Positions 41,473 through 53,500 of a stretch of 64,000 nucleotides of DNA are shown in pieces. How positions within the stretch are numbered: the stretch's first letter is position 1; each line of letters begins with the position of its first letter. This DNA comes from Alphaproteobacteria bacterium (GTDB lineage: Bacteria > Pseudomonadota > Alphaproteobacteria > UBA8366 > GCA-2717185), in contig WLWY01000001.1 of assembly GCA_012103325.1 (NCBI GenBank), positions 372,001 through 436,000 of the forward strand, in the 5' to 3' direction. A program made the position numbers and the translations under genes. Below the pieces are notes generated by a model. It made no database searches and was not told where the DNA came from. It saw only the letters and a program-made list of their open reading frames with translations.

Positions 41473-42786
41473 CTAGCGCTCCGTCCAGGCACGCTCCTTC
41501 AGCTTGTAGACCGGCTTCAACAGATAATCGAGAATGCTCCGGCTGCCCGTGACGATGCTGACATCGGCGACCATGCCCGGCATGATGGGCAGGTGCTCCT
41601 GCGCCGGAAGCCGGGCATCGTCGACACGAATGGTGACGGGGTAGAAACTCTCCTCGTCACGGGTGACGGTCGTATCCGCGCCGACGCGTTCGACCCGCCC
41701 GGGCAGCGCGCCGTAGACCGAAAAGTCGTAGGCCGTCACCCGCACCTGGGCCTCCTGGCCCGGCCGGATGAAGGCGATGTCGCGCGGGTCGATGCGGGCC
41801 TCGATCAACAGGGCATCCTCCAGGGGCACGATCTCCATGATCGGATCGCCCGGCTTCAGCACCGCGCCGGCGGTCGTCACGGAGAGCGTTTTGATCACGC
41901 CCTTCACCGGGGAGCGCACGTTGCTGCGGGTGACCCGGTCGCGGTGCGCCACCAGCTTTTCCTTCAAGGCGGACCGTTTGAGCCTGATCTGGTTCAGGTC
42001 CTCGAGGGCGGCGCTGACGAACGCCGACCGCTTCTCCGCGATCTTCGCTGCCGCTTCTTCCCCGCGCGCCTCGGCCGCGGCGGCCTCGCCGCGGGCGATC
42101 GTCCTCTGCTCCTCGATCTCGGCGATCCGGCCCTCCAGCTTCAGCGCCTCGACCTTGGAGACCAGACCCGCCGCTACCTGATGTACGACAATGTCGAGCT
42201 CTTCCTTCACAGCCTTCAAACGATGCTCAAGATGCGTGCCGCGCGACCGCGCGCTGGCCGCGGCTTTCCTCGCGCCCGCCGCCTCCTGCGCCAGCACGTA
42301 AACGGCGTCATGAAGGCTCTGCCTGCGGCTCTCGAACAGCGCCTCTTCCGCCGCGACGAGAGCCCCGCCTTCGGGAGAACCCGTCACTTCTTCATCGAAC
42401 GCCAGCGGCTTCCCGGCCGCCTCCGCCCCCAGACGCGCCGCGGTCGCCGACAGCCTCAGGTAGGTCGAGCGGTCTTCCCGCAAGGACGATGCCAGGCCGG
42501 TGTCGTCGATCCGCGCCACGACCTGGCTCGCCTCGACCCGGTCGCCTTCACGCACCAGGACCTCGGCAACGATACCGCCTTCCAGGTTCTGCACCGTCTG
42601 TACCTGGCTGGACGGAATGACCCGCCCGATCCCCGCGGCCGATATATCGAGCTCGACCGTCCGCGCCCAAGCCGTCAGGCCGCCGACGAACACGACGATC
42701 AGCAACAACAGGAGCGGCACGACGCGGCGCGGGCCGCGCATGGGATCGCGGCTCGGCGGCTGGATCGTCATTTCGGCACGGGTCAA
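41473..42786 (-). CDS. HlyD-family type I secretion adaptor
   Basis: A 437-residue membrane fusion protein. One N-terminal membrane helix (about residues 22-41, VVPLLLLLIVVFVGGLTAW) is followed by a half-lipoyl segment GGIVAEVLVREGDRVEASQ, a long periplasmic coiled coil (about 95-285) and the returning lipoyl and beta-barrel domain (NVRSPVKGVIKTLSV, IRPGQEAQVRVTAYDF). It links the ABC transporter to a TolC-type outer-membrane channel, which is not in this window. It overlaps the ABC gene by four bases. Confidence 0.93.
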   Translation of the reverse strand: MTRAEMTIQPPSRDPMRGPRRVVPLLLLLIVVFVGGLTAWARTVELDISAAGIGRVIPSSQVQTVQNLEGGIVAEVLVREGDRVEASQVVARIDDTGLASSLREDRSTYLRLSATAARLGAEAAGKPLAFDEEVTGSPEGGALVAAEEALFESRRQSLHDAVYVLAQEAAGARKAAASARSRGTHLEHRLKAVKEELDIVVHQVAAGLVSKVEALKLEGRIAEIEEQRTIARGEAAAAEARGEEAAAKIAEKRSAFVSAALEDLNQIRLKRSALKEKLVAHRDRVTRSNVRSPVKGVIKTLSVTTAGAVLKPGDPIMEIVPLEDALLIEARIDPRDIAFIRPGQEAQVRVTAYDFSVYGALPGRVERVGADTTVTRDEESFYPVTIRVDDARLPAQEHLPIMPGMVADVSIVTGSRSILDYLLKPVYKLKERAWTER

Positions 42787-44990
42787 GGCCCGGCTCCCAT
42801 GGCGCCCGGTTCCGCCGGCTCGCTCCGCGAGGGCATCACCTTGGCGCCGCCGGACAGGGCCGCGACAACCTCGTCCCGCGGGCCGTCGAGCACCAGCTTG
42901 CCACGCTCGAACACCAGGGCCCGGCTCGCCAGCTGCAGGACGCTCGGCTTATGGGTCACGATCATCGTGGTCAGGCCGCGGCGGGACCGCGCCAGAGCCT
43001 CCAGAAACCGGCCTTCGGCGGTGTGGTCCATCATACTGGTCGGCTCGTCGAGCAGCAGGACGGCCGGCCGCGTCACCAGCGCGCGCGCCAGGGCGACGGC
43101 CTGGCGCTGGCCGCCGGACAGAAGCTGGCCGCGTTCGCCCACCGGGGTGCCGAGGCCGCCGGCCGACTGGGCCATCATCCCGTCCAGGCCCACCACGCAG
43201 GCCGCTTCCACGATGTCCTCGTCGCTGGGACTGGCCGCGCCCAGCGCGATGTTGTCGCGTATCGATCCGTGGAACAGCACCGCGTCCTGGCCGGCATAGC
43301 CGATCTGGCCGCGCAGTTCGGCGGGGTGGATCTGGCGTACCTCCACCCCGTCCACCTTCACGTGGCCACTGTCCGCGCCATAGAGGTTGACCAGCAGCTT
43401 CAGCAGCGTGCTCTTGCCCGAGCCGATACGGCCCAGCACCGCGACGGTCTCACCGGCGGGAATTCCGAAGGAGACCTTGGCGAGCGCCGGTTCCGGCACC
43501 GCGCCGGTCATCGTCGTTGCCGGATAGGTGAACGCGACCTCGCTCAATTCGATCTCGCCCTTGATCTGGAAGCGCTGCAATTGATCGCCGGCCTGATCCT
43601 CCTCGGTCTCCGCCACCATGATCTTGTCGAGGGCGGAGATCGCCATGCGCGTCTGCTGCCATCTGGCCATCAGGTTGGCGATCTGGCCGAACGGCGCCAT
43701 CGCCCGGCCCGCCAGGATGGTGGCCGCGATCACCGCGCCCGTGGTGATCTCGCCGGCGGCGATCAGCAGGGCGCCGACCGCGACCGTGCCGATCGTCACC
43801 AGCATGCTCGCCGTCGCCGTGATGGTCAGCGACAGATGCGAGACCTGACGGCTCCTGAGGCTCGTATCGGCGTTCTGCACGATATAGCCTTCCCACTGCC
43901 GCCGTGCCCAGGCCTGGGCGTTCGCCGCCTTGATGGTATCGACACCGATCGCTACTTCATGCAGGAAGGCCGACTTCTGCGATCCCTCCCGGAAGCCGCG
44001 CGCCACCAGCCGGGACAGGGGCCATTGCAGCAGCAGGCCGGCGCCGATCACCACCGGGATGGCGATCAGGATGACGTAGACCACCGCCCCGGCGACCCAC
44101 CAGATCACGAAGACGTAGAGCGCCACGAAAGGCAGGTCCCCCAGTGTGACCAGGGTCGCGGAGGTGAAGAACTCGCGGACGGTCTCGAATTCGCGCACGA
44201 CATTGGCCAGCGCGCCGGACGATTGCGGCCGCCCGCGCGGGCGCATGCTCAGGACCCGTGCGAACAGGCGGGCGCCCACTGTCAGGTCGAAGCGCCGCCC
44301 CCCGGCATCGACCAGGTACCCGCGGATCGCCTTCATGCCGAAATCCATGGCGATGACCATCAGGATGCCGATCAGCAGCGCCGTCAGGGAGTGCAGGGCG
44401 TTGTTGGGAACCACCCTGTCGTAGACCGTCATGACGAAGATCGACACCGATATCGATGCCAGATTGGTAAACAGGCCGGCCAGCATGGCGAAGCCATAGA
44501 GGGAGCGATTGGCGAACAGCGGCCCGGCGAACCAGCGCTTGTGCGCCTTGAGGTCGAACAGCAGGCTGCGGTGATCGAAGAAGAACGCCGGCCGGATGCA
44601 CCAGACCGGGCCGGTCAGCGCCTCCGCCTCCGCGCGCTCCATCCGGCCCGGCGGCGCCGCGCCGGCCTGCATCACGAAGCCGTCCCCGTCTTGGCGCAGC
44701 AAGGCGACGGCTTCGCCGTCCTCGCGTTGGACCAGGGCCGGCAGCTCGGTCTTCGAGAGCTTATGAGGGGGCTTGTCCAGAGCGGCGACGTGCAGTTCGG
44801 CCCGGGCGGCCGCCTCGGAGAGATGCCCGGCATCGAGGATGCCGTCGGTCAGCGGCAGGCCGCGCAGTAGGCTGTCCGGCGCCATCCCCCGGCCATGGAA
44901 CCGCGCCACCGACATCAGAGCGGGTAAGAAATCAGGTCGCTCGGGAAGAACCGATGTGTCCTCACTCACGCTGTTGTCGAACGGTATCAT
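42783..44990 (-). CDS. Type I secretion ABC transporter with C39-like domain
   Basis: A 735-residue HlyB-type transporter. The N-terminal C39-like domain (about 1-140) lacks the catalytic Cys (FLPALMSVARFHGRG), as in transporters of RTX substrates that have no leader peptide. A six-helix membrane domain follows (about 160-450), then the ATPase with Walker A GRIGSGKST near 520, signature LLSGGQRQAVALARA, Walker B LLLDEP and the switch His in VTHKPS. The ATG overlaps the stop of gene B (ATGA), so transporter and substrate are translationally coupled. Confidence 0.94.
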   Translation of the reverse strand: MIPFDNSVSEDTSVLPERPDFLPALMSVARFHGRGMAPDSLLRGLPLTDGILDAGHLSEAAARAELHVAALDKPPHKLSKTELPALVQREDGEAVALLRQDGDGFVMQAGAAPPGRMERAEAEALTGPVWCIRPAFFFDHRSLLFDLKAHKRWFAGPLFANRSLYGFAMLAGLFTNLASISVSIFVMTVYDRVVPNNALHSLTALLIGILMVIAMDFGMKAIRGYLVDAGGRRFDLTVGARLFARVLSMRPRGRPQSSGALANVVREFETVREFFTSATLVTLGDLPFVALYVFVIWWVAGAVVYVILIAIPVVIGAGLLLQWPLSRLVARGFREGSQKSAFLHEVAIGVDTIKAANAQAWARRQWEGYIVQNADTSLRSRQVSHLSLTITATASMLVTIGTVAVGALLIAAGEITTGAVIAATILAGRAMAPFGQIANLMARWQQTRMAISALDKIMVAETEEDQAGDQLQRFQIKGEIELSEVAFTYPATTMTGAVPEPALAKVSFGIPAGETVAVLGRIGSGKSTLLKLLVNLYGADSGHVKVDGVEVRQIHPAELRGQIGYAGQDAVLFHGSIRDNIALGAASPSDEDIVEAACVVGLDGMMAQSAGGLGTPVGERGQLLSGGQRQAVALARALVTRPAVLLLDEPTSMMDHTAEGRFLEALARSRRGLTTMIVTHKPSVLQLASRALVFERGKLVLDGPRDEVVAALSGGAKVMPSRSEPAEPGAMGAGP

Positions 44991-47900
44991 GCCTGAATCC
45001 CATCGACCGTGACGTCGGAGTCGATCAGTAGGCGGGCGTTGCCGTTGTCGAATTGGGCGAAGAACTGGCCGTCGATCTCCACCTCGTCCGCGGCCCGGGT
45101 CCAGCCGCTGTCGGCCGTCGTCACCCTGTCGCCGGCATCGCCGAACACCCTCAGGATGGTCACGCCGCCCTCGGTGTCGTCGGACAGGTCCAGCAAGTCG
45201 CGGATGTCCAGGGTGAGGCTGTTGTCGCCCGTCCCCGTCAGGTCGATGCGCCCGATGCTGTCGACCTTCGATGGCAGGATGGCGGTGAAGTCCAGCGTAA
45301 TGCCGGACCCGTCCAAGCGCAGCGTGTCCTCGCCCGTGCCGCCGTCGATGCGGGCGAAGTTCGTGTCGGAGATCCCCAGCACGTCGTCGCCGGCGCCCGC
45401 GCGCAAGATGTCCCGCCCGCCATGGCCGACAAGCGTATCGTCGCCCGCGCCGCCGAGCAGCATGTCGCTACGCCGGCTCCTGCCCTCCATCTCCACCGGC
45501 GACCCGCTGGCGTTGAATGCTCCGCCGAACACCACATAGGCCTCGCCGGCGTCGATGCCGTCGTCGCCCCTTGGCGCACCGACGATCAGGTCGTCGAAGC
45601 CGTCGCCGTTCACGTCGCCCGCCGACGACACACTCCAGCCGGCTCGGTCGGACGGCGCGGCGCCATGGAGGGTGATGCCCTCGCCCGGCGACAGGCCATC
45701 GAGATCAAGTACCTGCCGGCCATCGGCCCTGCGCCCGAAGTTCTCCGCCTGGCCGAACACCACATAGGCCTTGCCGGTATCGGCGTCGTCGCCGTCACTG
45801 CCGAAGGGCGCACCGACGATCAGGTCGTCGAAGCCGTCGCCGTTCACGTCGCCCGCCGACGACACGCTCCAGCCGGCACGGTCGGCCGCCGCATCGCCCT
45901 GGATGATGAAGCCGTCGGCCACCGGCAGGGTCGTCAGGTCGATCACCTGCCGGCCACCGATATCGGTCCCGAAGCCCGACGCCTTGCCGAACACAACATA
46001 GGCCTCCCCGGCATCCGGGCCGCCGTCGTCGCCTTTCGGCGCGCCGACGATCAGGTCGTCGAAGCCGTCGCCGTTCACGTCGCCCGCCGAAGACACGCTC
46101 CACCCGGCCCGGTCGGCCCCCGCGTCGCCCTGGATGATGAAGCCATCGGCCGCCGGCAGGGTCGTCAGGTCGATCACCCGCCGGGACACCGCATCCGCTC
46201 CGGTCCCGGTGGTGACCTCGGTCCCGAAGCCCGAGGCCGTGCCGAACACAACATAGGCTTCCCCGGCGCCGTCGGCGCCGTAGGGCGCGCCGACGATCAG
46301 GTCGTCGAAGCCGTCGCCGTTCACGTCGCCCGCCGAAGACACGCTCCAGCCGGTCCGGTCATGCGCCGCATCGCCTCTGATAATGAAGCCGTCGTCCGCG
46401 GTCAGATTGCCCAGGTCGATGGCGCCCGAGCCCGACGCCTTGCCGAACACCACATAGGCCGCGCCGGCGTCGGTGAGGTCGCCCTTGGCGGTGCGGGGCG
46501 CACCGACGATCAGATCGTCGAGGCCGTCGCCGTTCACGTCGCCTGCCGATGACACGCTCCACCCGGCCCGGTCATGCGCCGCATCGCCCCGGATGATGAA
46601 GCCGTCGTCCGCGGTCAGATTGCCCAGGTCGATGGCGCCCGAGCCCGACGCCTTGCCGAACACCACATAGGCCGCGCCGGCATCGGTGAAGTCGCCCTTG
46701 TCGCCCCGCGGTGCGCCGACGATCAGATCGTCGAGGCCGTCGCCGTTCACGTCGCCCGCCGACGAGACGCTCCACCCGGCCTGGTCATGCGCCGCATCGC
46801 CCCGGATGATGAAGCCGTCGTCCGCGGTCAGATTGCCCAGGTCGATGGCGCCCGAGCCCGACGCCTTGCCGAACACCACATAGGCCGCGCCGGCGTCGGT
46901 GAGGTCGCCCTTGGCGGTGCGGGGCGCACCGACGATCAGGTCGTCGACGCCGTCGCCGTTCACGTCGCCCGCCGACGACACGCTCCACCCGGCCCGGTCA
47001 TCCAACGCCCCGCCATGGATCGTAAAGCCCTGATCCGCCGACAGATTGCCCAGGTCGATCGTCGGAGCGTAGGTTTTCACATCGGCATCGACCAGCAGAC
47101 GGGCGTTGCCGTTCTCGTAGCGGGTAAAGGATTCGCCATCGATCGTCGTGCCGCCGACGGCCCGCCAACCGAAGTCGGCCAGCCTCACCACGTCGCCGGC
47201 ATTGCCAAGCACCGTCAGCGTGGTCACGCCCCCGGACGTATCATCGGACAGGTCCAGCAGATCGCGCAGGGTGAGCCGCAGCGTGTTGCCGCCCGTCCCC
47301 GTCAGGTCGATGCGCTCGATGCTCTCCACGATCGACGGAGGAATGGAGGTGAAGTCCAGCACCATGCCCGACCCGTCCAGGCGCAGCGTGTCCCGGCCCG
47401 TGCCGCCGTCGATGCGGACGAAGGCCGTGTCCGAGACCCCCAGCACATCGTCGCCCGCGCCCGCGCGGAAGACGTCCGCCCCGCCGAGGCCGGTCAGCGT
47501 ATCGTCGCCCGCCCCGCCGCGCAGCATCTCCCTGGTCTCATTGCCGGCCGTGCCCGTCATCGTTATCGGATCCGTGCTGCCCCAGAAGGCCCCACCGAAC
47601 ATCACATAGGCCGCGCCGGCATTCGGGCCGCCGTCGTCGCCGTTTGGCGCACCCACCATCAGGTCGTCATAGCCGTCGCCGTTCACGTCGCCGGCAGCCG
47701 ACACGCTCCGCCCCGCCCGGTCGCCCGCGGCATCGCCCCAGATGATGAAGCCATCGGGTAGCGGCGTGCTTTTTTCCAACGGCAACCGATATAGCTCGTT
47801 CAGGTCGAGCGCCTGGAAGCCCGAGGCCTTGCCGAACACCACATAGGCCGCGCCGGCATCCTCGCCGCCGCTGTCGCTCCGGGGCGCGCCGACGATCAGG

Positions 47901-50500
47901 TCGTCGAAGCCGTCGCCGTTCACGTCGCCCGCCGACGACACGCTCCAGCCGGCCTGGTCATCCAACGCCCCGCCATGGATCGTAAAGCCCTGATCCGCCG
48001 ACAGATTGCCCAGGTCGATTACCTGTCTGCCTCCGACCGCGGTCCCGAAGCCCACAGCCTTGCCGAAGATCACATAGGCCGCGCCGGCATCCTCGCCGCC
48101 GTCGTCGGCGTGGCGTGCGCCGACGATCAGATCGTCGAAACCGTCGCCGTTCACGTCGCCCGCCGACGACACACTCCACCCGGTATTGTCATACGCCCAA
48201 CCACCCTGGATAACGAAGCCTTGAGTGGCTGACAACAAGCCGTCAAGGTCCAGGATCTGCCGGCCGGTTGGGGCTTCCGGGTCCTCGGGGATCCCGAAAC
48301 CCGAGGCCGTGCCGAACACCACATAGGCCGCGCCGGCATCGACGACCTGGTTGTCGTCCCTTGGCGCGCCGATGATCAGGTCGTCGTAGCCGTCGCCGTT
48401 CACATCGCCCGCCGACGAAACGCTCCACCCGGCATTGTCATACGCCCGGCCGCCCTGGATGATGAAGCCCTCGCTGGCGGACAGTTCGCTCAGGTCGAGG
48501 ACCTGCCGCCCGTCGGCCGCGCTCCCGAATCCCACAGCCGTGCCGAACACCACATAAGCGGTGCCGGACCCATCATTGGGCGCGCCGACGATCAGGTCGT
48601 CGAAGCCGTCGCCGTTCACGTCGCCCGCCGACGACACGCTCCACCCGGCCTGTCCTCCCACCCGGTCGCCCCGGATGATGAAGCCCGTCTCGGCGGACAG
48701 TTCGCCAAGGTCGATCACGCGCCGGCCGGCTGGATTCTCGGGATCCTCGGGCGCACCGAAGCCGGACGTCGTGCCGAACACCACATAGGCCTCGCCGGAA
48801 TCGGCATTCAGATTGCCTGGGTCCCTGTCGTCGCCCAAGGGCGCGCCGACGATCAGGTCGTCGTAGCCGTCGCCGTTCACGTCGCCCGCCGAAGACACGC
48901 TCCACCCGGCACGGTCATAGGCCGCATCGCCCAGGATGACGAAGCCCGTATCGGCGGACAGGCCGTCCAGATCGAGCACCCGGCGGCCGGTTTCATCGGC
49001 GCTCCCGAAGCCCGCCGCCGTGCCGAACACCACGTAGGCCGCACCGGTATCGGTATCGGCGCCGGCATTGGCCACCGCCGCGCCGACGATCATGTCGTCG
49101 AAGCCGTCGCCGTTCACGTCGCCCGCCGACGACACGCTCCACCCGGCACGGTCGCCCAGCGCGGCGCCCCGGATCACGAAACCTTCGTCCGGCGACACGT
49201 TGCTCAGATCGCGTCTCGTCATGTCGGCATCGACCAGCAGACGGCCGTTGCCCTTGCGGTACTCGGCGAATTCCGCCCCGTCGACCGTCGTCAGGCCGGC
49301 ATAGGCCCAGCCGGTATCGCCCGTCTTCACCGTGTCGCCGAAATCGCCGAGCACGGTCAGCGTGGTCACGCCCCCGGCGGTATCGTCGGACAGGTCCAGC
49401 AGGTCCGCCAGGGTGAGCCGCAGCGTGTTGGCGCCCGCCCCCCTCATGTCGATGCGCTCGATGCTCTGCACGACCGACGGAAGAATCCCGGTGAAGTCCA
49501 GCGTCATGCCCCGGCCGTCGAGTCGCAGCGTGTCCATGCCGTGGCCGCCGTCGATGCGCGCGAAGCCGGCATCCGAGACCCCCAGCACGTCGTCGCCGGC
49601 CCCGCCGCGCAGCACTTCCCTGGTTGTATTGCCGGCCGTGCCCTTTATCTCCACCGGATAGCCACCGCCCAGGGATGGGCCGCCGAACACCACATAGGCC
49701 TCCCCGGCGCTGGTGCCACCGTCGTCGCCATAGGGCGCGCCGACGATCAGGTCGTCGTAGCCGTCGCCGTTCACGTCACCCGCCGACGACACGCTCCAGC
49801 CGGCCAGGTCATGCGCCGCATCGCCCCTGATCACGAAGCCCTCGCGCGCGTTCATGTGGCTCAGGTTGAACATCATCCGGCCCTCGTGCAGGGTCCCGAA
49901 AGCTCCCGTCCCGCCGAAAATCACGTAGGCCTCGCCAGCGTCGGTGCCACCGTCGTTGCCCCATGGCGCGCCGACGATCAGATCGTCGAAGCCGTCGCCA
50001 TTCACGTCGCCCGCCGACGACACGCTCCAGCCGGCATAATCGCCCGCCGCATCGCCCCGGATCACGAAGCCCTCGCGCGGCGACATGTACTTCAGGTTGA
50101 ACATCATCCGGCCCTCGTGCAGGGTCCCGAAAGCCCCCGTCCCGCCGAAGATCACGTAGGCCTCGCCGGCCTTGTCGCCGCCGTCGTCGCCATAGGGCGC
50201 GCCGACGATCAGGTCGTCGAAGCCGTCGCCGTTCACGTCCCCCGCCGAAGATACGCTATAGCCGGCCAGGTCATGCGCTGCATCGCCCCTGATCACGAAG
50301 CCCTCGCGCGCGTTCATGTGGCTCAGGTTGAACATCATCCGGCCCTCGTGCAGGGTCCCGAACGCCCCTGCCTCGCCGAAGATCACATAGGCTTCGCCGG
50401 CATCAGTGCCGCCACCGTTGTCATAGGGCGCGCCGACGATCAGGTCGTCGAAGCCGTCGCCGTTCACGTCGCCCGCCGAAGATACACTCCGGCCGGCCAT
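44987..50500 (-). pseudogene. Giant protein B, C-terminal part after a frameshift
   Basis: This frame continues protein B (start 54693) after a break near 50500, where a blade linker is about seven bases shorter than in sister blades. The authentic frame resumes at MAGRSVSSAGDVNGDG. An ATG (50500) happens to sit at that point. The part holds the last four blades of propeller 2, complete seven-blade propellers 3 and 4, and three RTX-type modules (49210-49680, 47060-47590 and 44987-45520). The C-terminus QFDNGNARLLIDSDVTVDG matches A and C and should carry the secretion signal. With one base-level correction the full B would be about 3235 residues. A sequencing error is possible. Confidence 0.75.
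46353..46995 (-). repeat. Three near-identical 213-bp tandem blade units in gene B
   Basis: Blades 2-4 of propeller 4 are almost identical DNA repeats with a 213-base period (matching points near 46562, 46775 and 46988). Each encodes IDLGNLTADDGFIIRGDAAHD followed by the DVNGDG loop. Their identity far exceeds that of other blades, so they arose by recent tandem amplification. Confidence 0.75.
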
Positions 50501-53500
50501 GTCCCATCGCCCCGGACGACGAAGCCCTCGGCCGGCGACATGTGCCTCAGGTTGAATAGCTGCCGGCCAGTGTTCGTGTCTAACGTCCCGAACGCTCCTC
50601 CCCGGCCAAAGATCACATAGGCCTCGTCGCCGGCTGCGGCGTCGTCCCAGACAATACCATCGTCCCCATCGGGGGCGTAGGGCGCGCCGACAATCAGGTC
50701 GTCGAAGCCGTCGCCGTTCACGTCGCCCGCCGACGACACGCTCCAGCCGGCATGGTCCCACGCCCCTGCATCATCGTCGGAATTGTGGCCTAGGATTCTG
50801 AAGCCCTCGGCCGGCGACATGTGCCTCAGGTTGAACATCATCCGGCCCTCGTGCAGGGTCCCGAACGCCCTCGTCCCGCCGAAGATCACATAGGCCTCGC
50901 CGGCATCAGTGCCGCCATCGTTGTCAAAGGGCGCCCCGACAATCAGGTCGTCGACGCCGTCGCCGTTCACGTCGCCCGCCGACGACACACTCCAGCCGAG
51001 AAAGTCCGAAGCGTCGTCGCCTCGGATCACGAAGCCCTCGCGCGGCGACATGTGCTCCAGGTTGAACACCTGCCGGCCGTCGGACCACGTTGTCCCGAAA
51101 GCCCCGCCCCGGCCGAAGATCACATAGGCCTCGCCGGCGTCGGTGCCGGCATCGTTGCCCCGGGGCGCGCCGACGATCATGTCTTCGAAGCCGTCGCCGT
51201 TCACGTCCCCCGCCGACGACACGCTCCAACCGGCATAGTCGCCCGCCGCGTCGCCCCGGACGACGAAGCCCTCGCGCGGCGACAGATGGGTCAGGTCGAT
51301 CGCCCGCGCGGGGTCGCCGGCTTCATCGACGTTCGTCACCCGCACCATGAACGTCTGCGTCGTCGTGTGGTTCCCGTCCGAGACCGCGACCTCCACCTCG
51401 TAGACGTTGTCTTCGTTATTATCTCCCGGGCTCTCGAAGTCCGGCGGAGACCGGAAGACCAGCAGCCCGGAGAACCGTGGACTCATTTCGAAAAAAGCCC
51501 CTTGGTCCGAACCGCCGACGATCGAATAGGTGAGCGGGGTGTCTCCATCCGCGTCCGCCGCGGTCAACCGGACCGACGGGGACGCCAATGAAACGCCCTC
51601 CGGGACGCTATGCCATACCGGCGCGGTGAACTCCGGCGCATGCTCGTTGTTGACATAAGCCGTAATGTCGGAAGCAACCAGCAGACGGGCATTGCCGTTC
51701 TCGTAGCGGGTAAAGGATTCGCCATCGATCTCCGTCGTGCCGTTGACCGCCCAGCCATCCTCGGTCATCCGCACGATGTCGCCGCTGTCGCCGAGCACGG
51801 TCAGCGTGGTCACGCCGCCGGCGGTGTCGTCGGACAGGTCCAGCAGGTCCAGCAAGGTGAGCCGCAGCGTGTTGTCGCCCGACCCCGTCAGGTCGATGCG
51901 CTCGATGCTCTCCACGATCGACGGCGGAATGGAGGTGAAGTCCAGCACCATGCCCGACCCGTCCAGCCGCAGCGTGTCCCGGCCCGCGCCGCCGTCGATG
52001 CGCGCGAAGCCGGCATCCGAGACCCCCAGCACATCGTCGCCCGCGCCCGCGCGGATGACGTCCCGCCCGCCGCCGCCCGCAAGCCGGTCGTCGCCCGCCC
52101 CGCCGCGCAGGATCTCGTCGTTCTCCGTCCCCGCCGTCGTCACCGGAGCCGTGCCGGCGCCGAAGGCCCCGCCGAACACCACATGGCCCCCGCCGGCAGT
52201 GCCGCCGCCATAGGGCGCGCCGACCATCAGGTCGTCGAAGCCGTCGCCGTTCACGTCACCAGCAGACGACACGCTGAAGCCGGCACGGTCGCCCGCCGCG
52301 GCGCCCCGGATCACGAAGCCCTCGTCCGGCGACAGGACGCTCAGGTCAAAAACCCGGCGGCCGCCGGGGTTGCCGGGATCCTCGGCAATCCCGAAGCCCG
52401 AGGCCCCGCCGAACACGACGTAGGCCATGCCGGTACCGCTGCCCCTTGGCGCACCGACGATCAGGTCGTCGAAGCCGTCCCCGTTCACGTCGCCGGCCGA
52501 AGACACGCTCCAGCCGGTCTGGTCGCCCGCCGCGGCGCCCTGGATCACGAAACCCTCATCCGCCGACAGCTTGGTCAGGTCGACGATCCGGCGGCCGGCA
52601 ACCGAGACCCCGATGCCCGAGGCCTTGCCGAACACCACATAGGCCTCGCCGCCATCGTCCCGCGCCGCCCCGACGATCAGGTCGTCGAAACCGTCGCCGT
52701 TCACGTCGCCCGCCGACGACACGCTCAAGCCGACCCTGTCGGCCTCGGGATCGTCCCGGATGGCAAAACCGTCGAACCGGCGGCTCAGATCGACGACCCG
52801 CCGGCCGGCCGGGTCGCCGGGATCCTCGGCGCTCCCGAAGCCCGAGGCCCCGCCGAACACCACATAGGCATAGGCCCGCCCCCCCTCGTGGTGCGACGCG
52901 ACCATCAGGTCGTCGTAGCCGTCGCCGTTCACATCCCCCGCCGACGACACGCTCCAGCCGGCATGGTCGTCCAGCGCCTCGCCACGGATGACGAAGCCCC
53001 GCGCCACCGACAGATCGTCCAGGTCGAACACCTGACGGCCATCGACCGCGCGCCCGAAGCCTCCCGCCGTGCCGAACACCACATAGGCCGCGCCACCGTC
53101 GCCGGCGTCGGGCGCGCCGACGATCAGGTCGTCGAAGCCGTCCCCGTTCACGTCGCCCGCCGACGATACGCTCAAGCCGGCGCGGTCGCCCGACCCGCCG
53201 CCCCGAATCACAAAGCCGCCCTCGGCGGACAGGGTGGTCAGGTCGATGGTCCCGAAGCCCGAGGCCTTGCCGAACACCACATAGGCCTCGCCGCCATCGC
53301 TGCCGCCGTCGTTGCTCCGCGGCGCGCCGACCATCAGGTCGTCGAAACCGTCGCCGTTCACGTCGCCCGCCGACGACACGCTCCAGCCGGCAAGGTCATA
53401 CGCCACATCGCCCCGGATGACGAAGCCTTCCTCGGCGGACAGGTCGCTCAGGCCAAGCACCTGACGGCCATCGACCGCGCGCCCGAAGCCCCCCGCCGTG

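Noticed and set aside
50490..50520. Programmed ribosomal frameshift in gene B
   Set aside because: No slippery heptamer is present, and the local length deficit relative to sister blades points to a deletion rather than a recoding site.
50501..50761. ATG at 50761 as start of the second part of gene B
   Set aside because: The first 80 or so residues from there are an out-of-frame reading of blades that are correctly read in the other frame. Authentic sequence resumes only near 50500.
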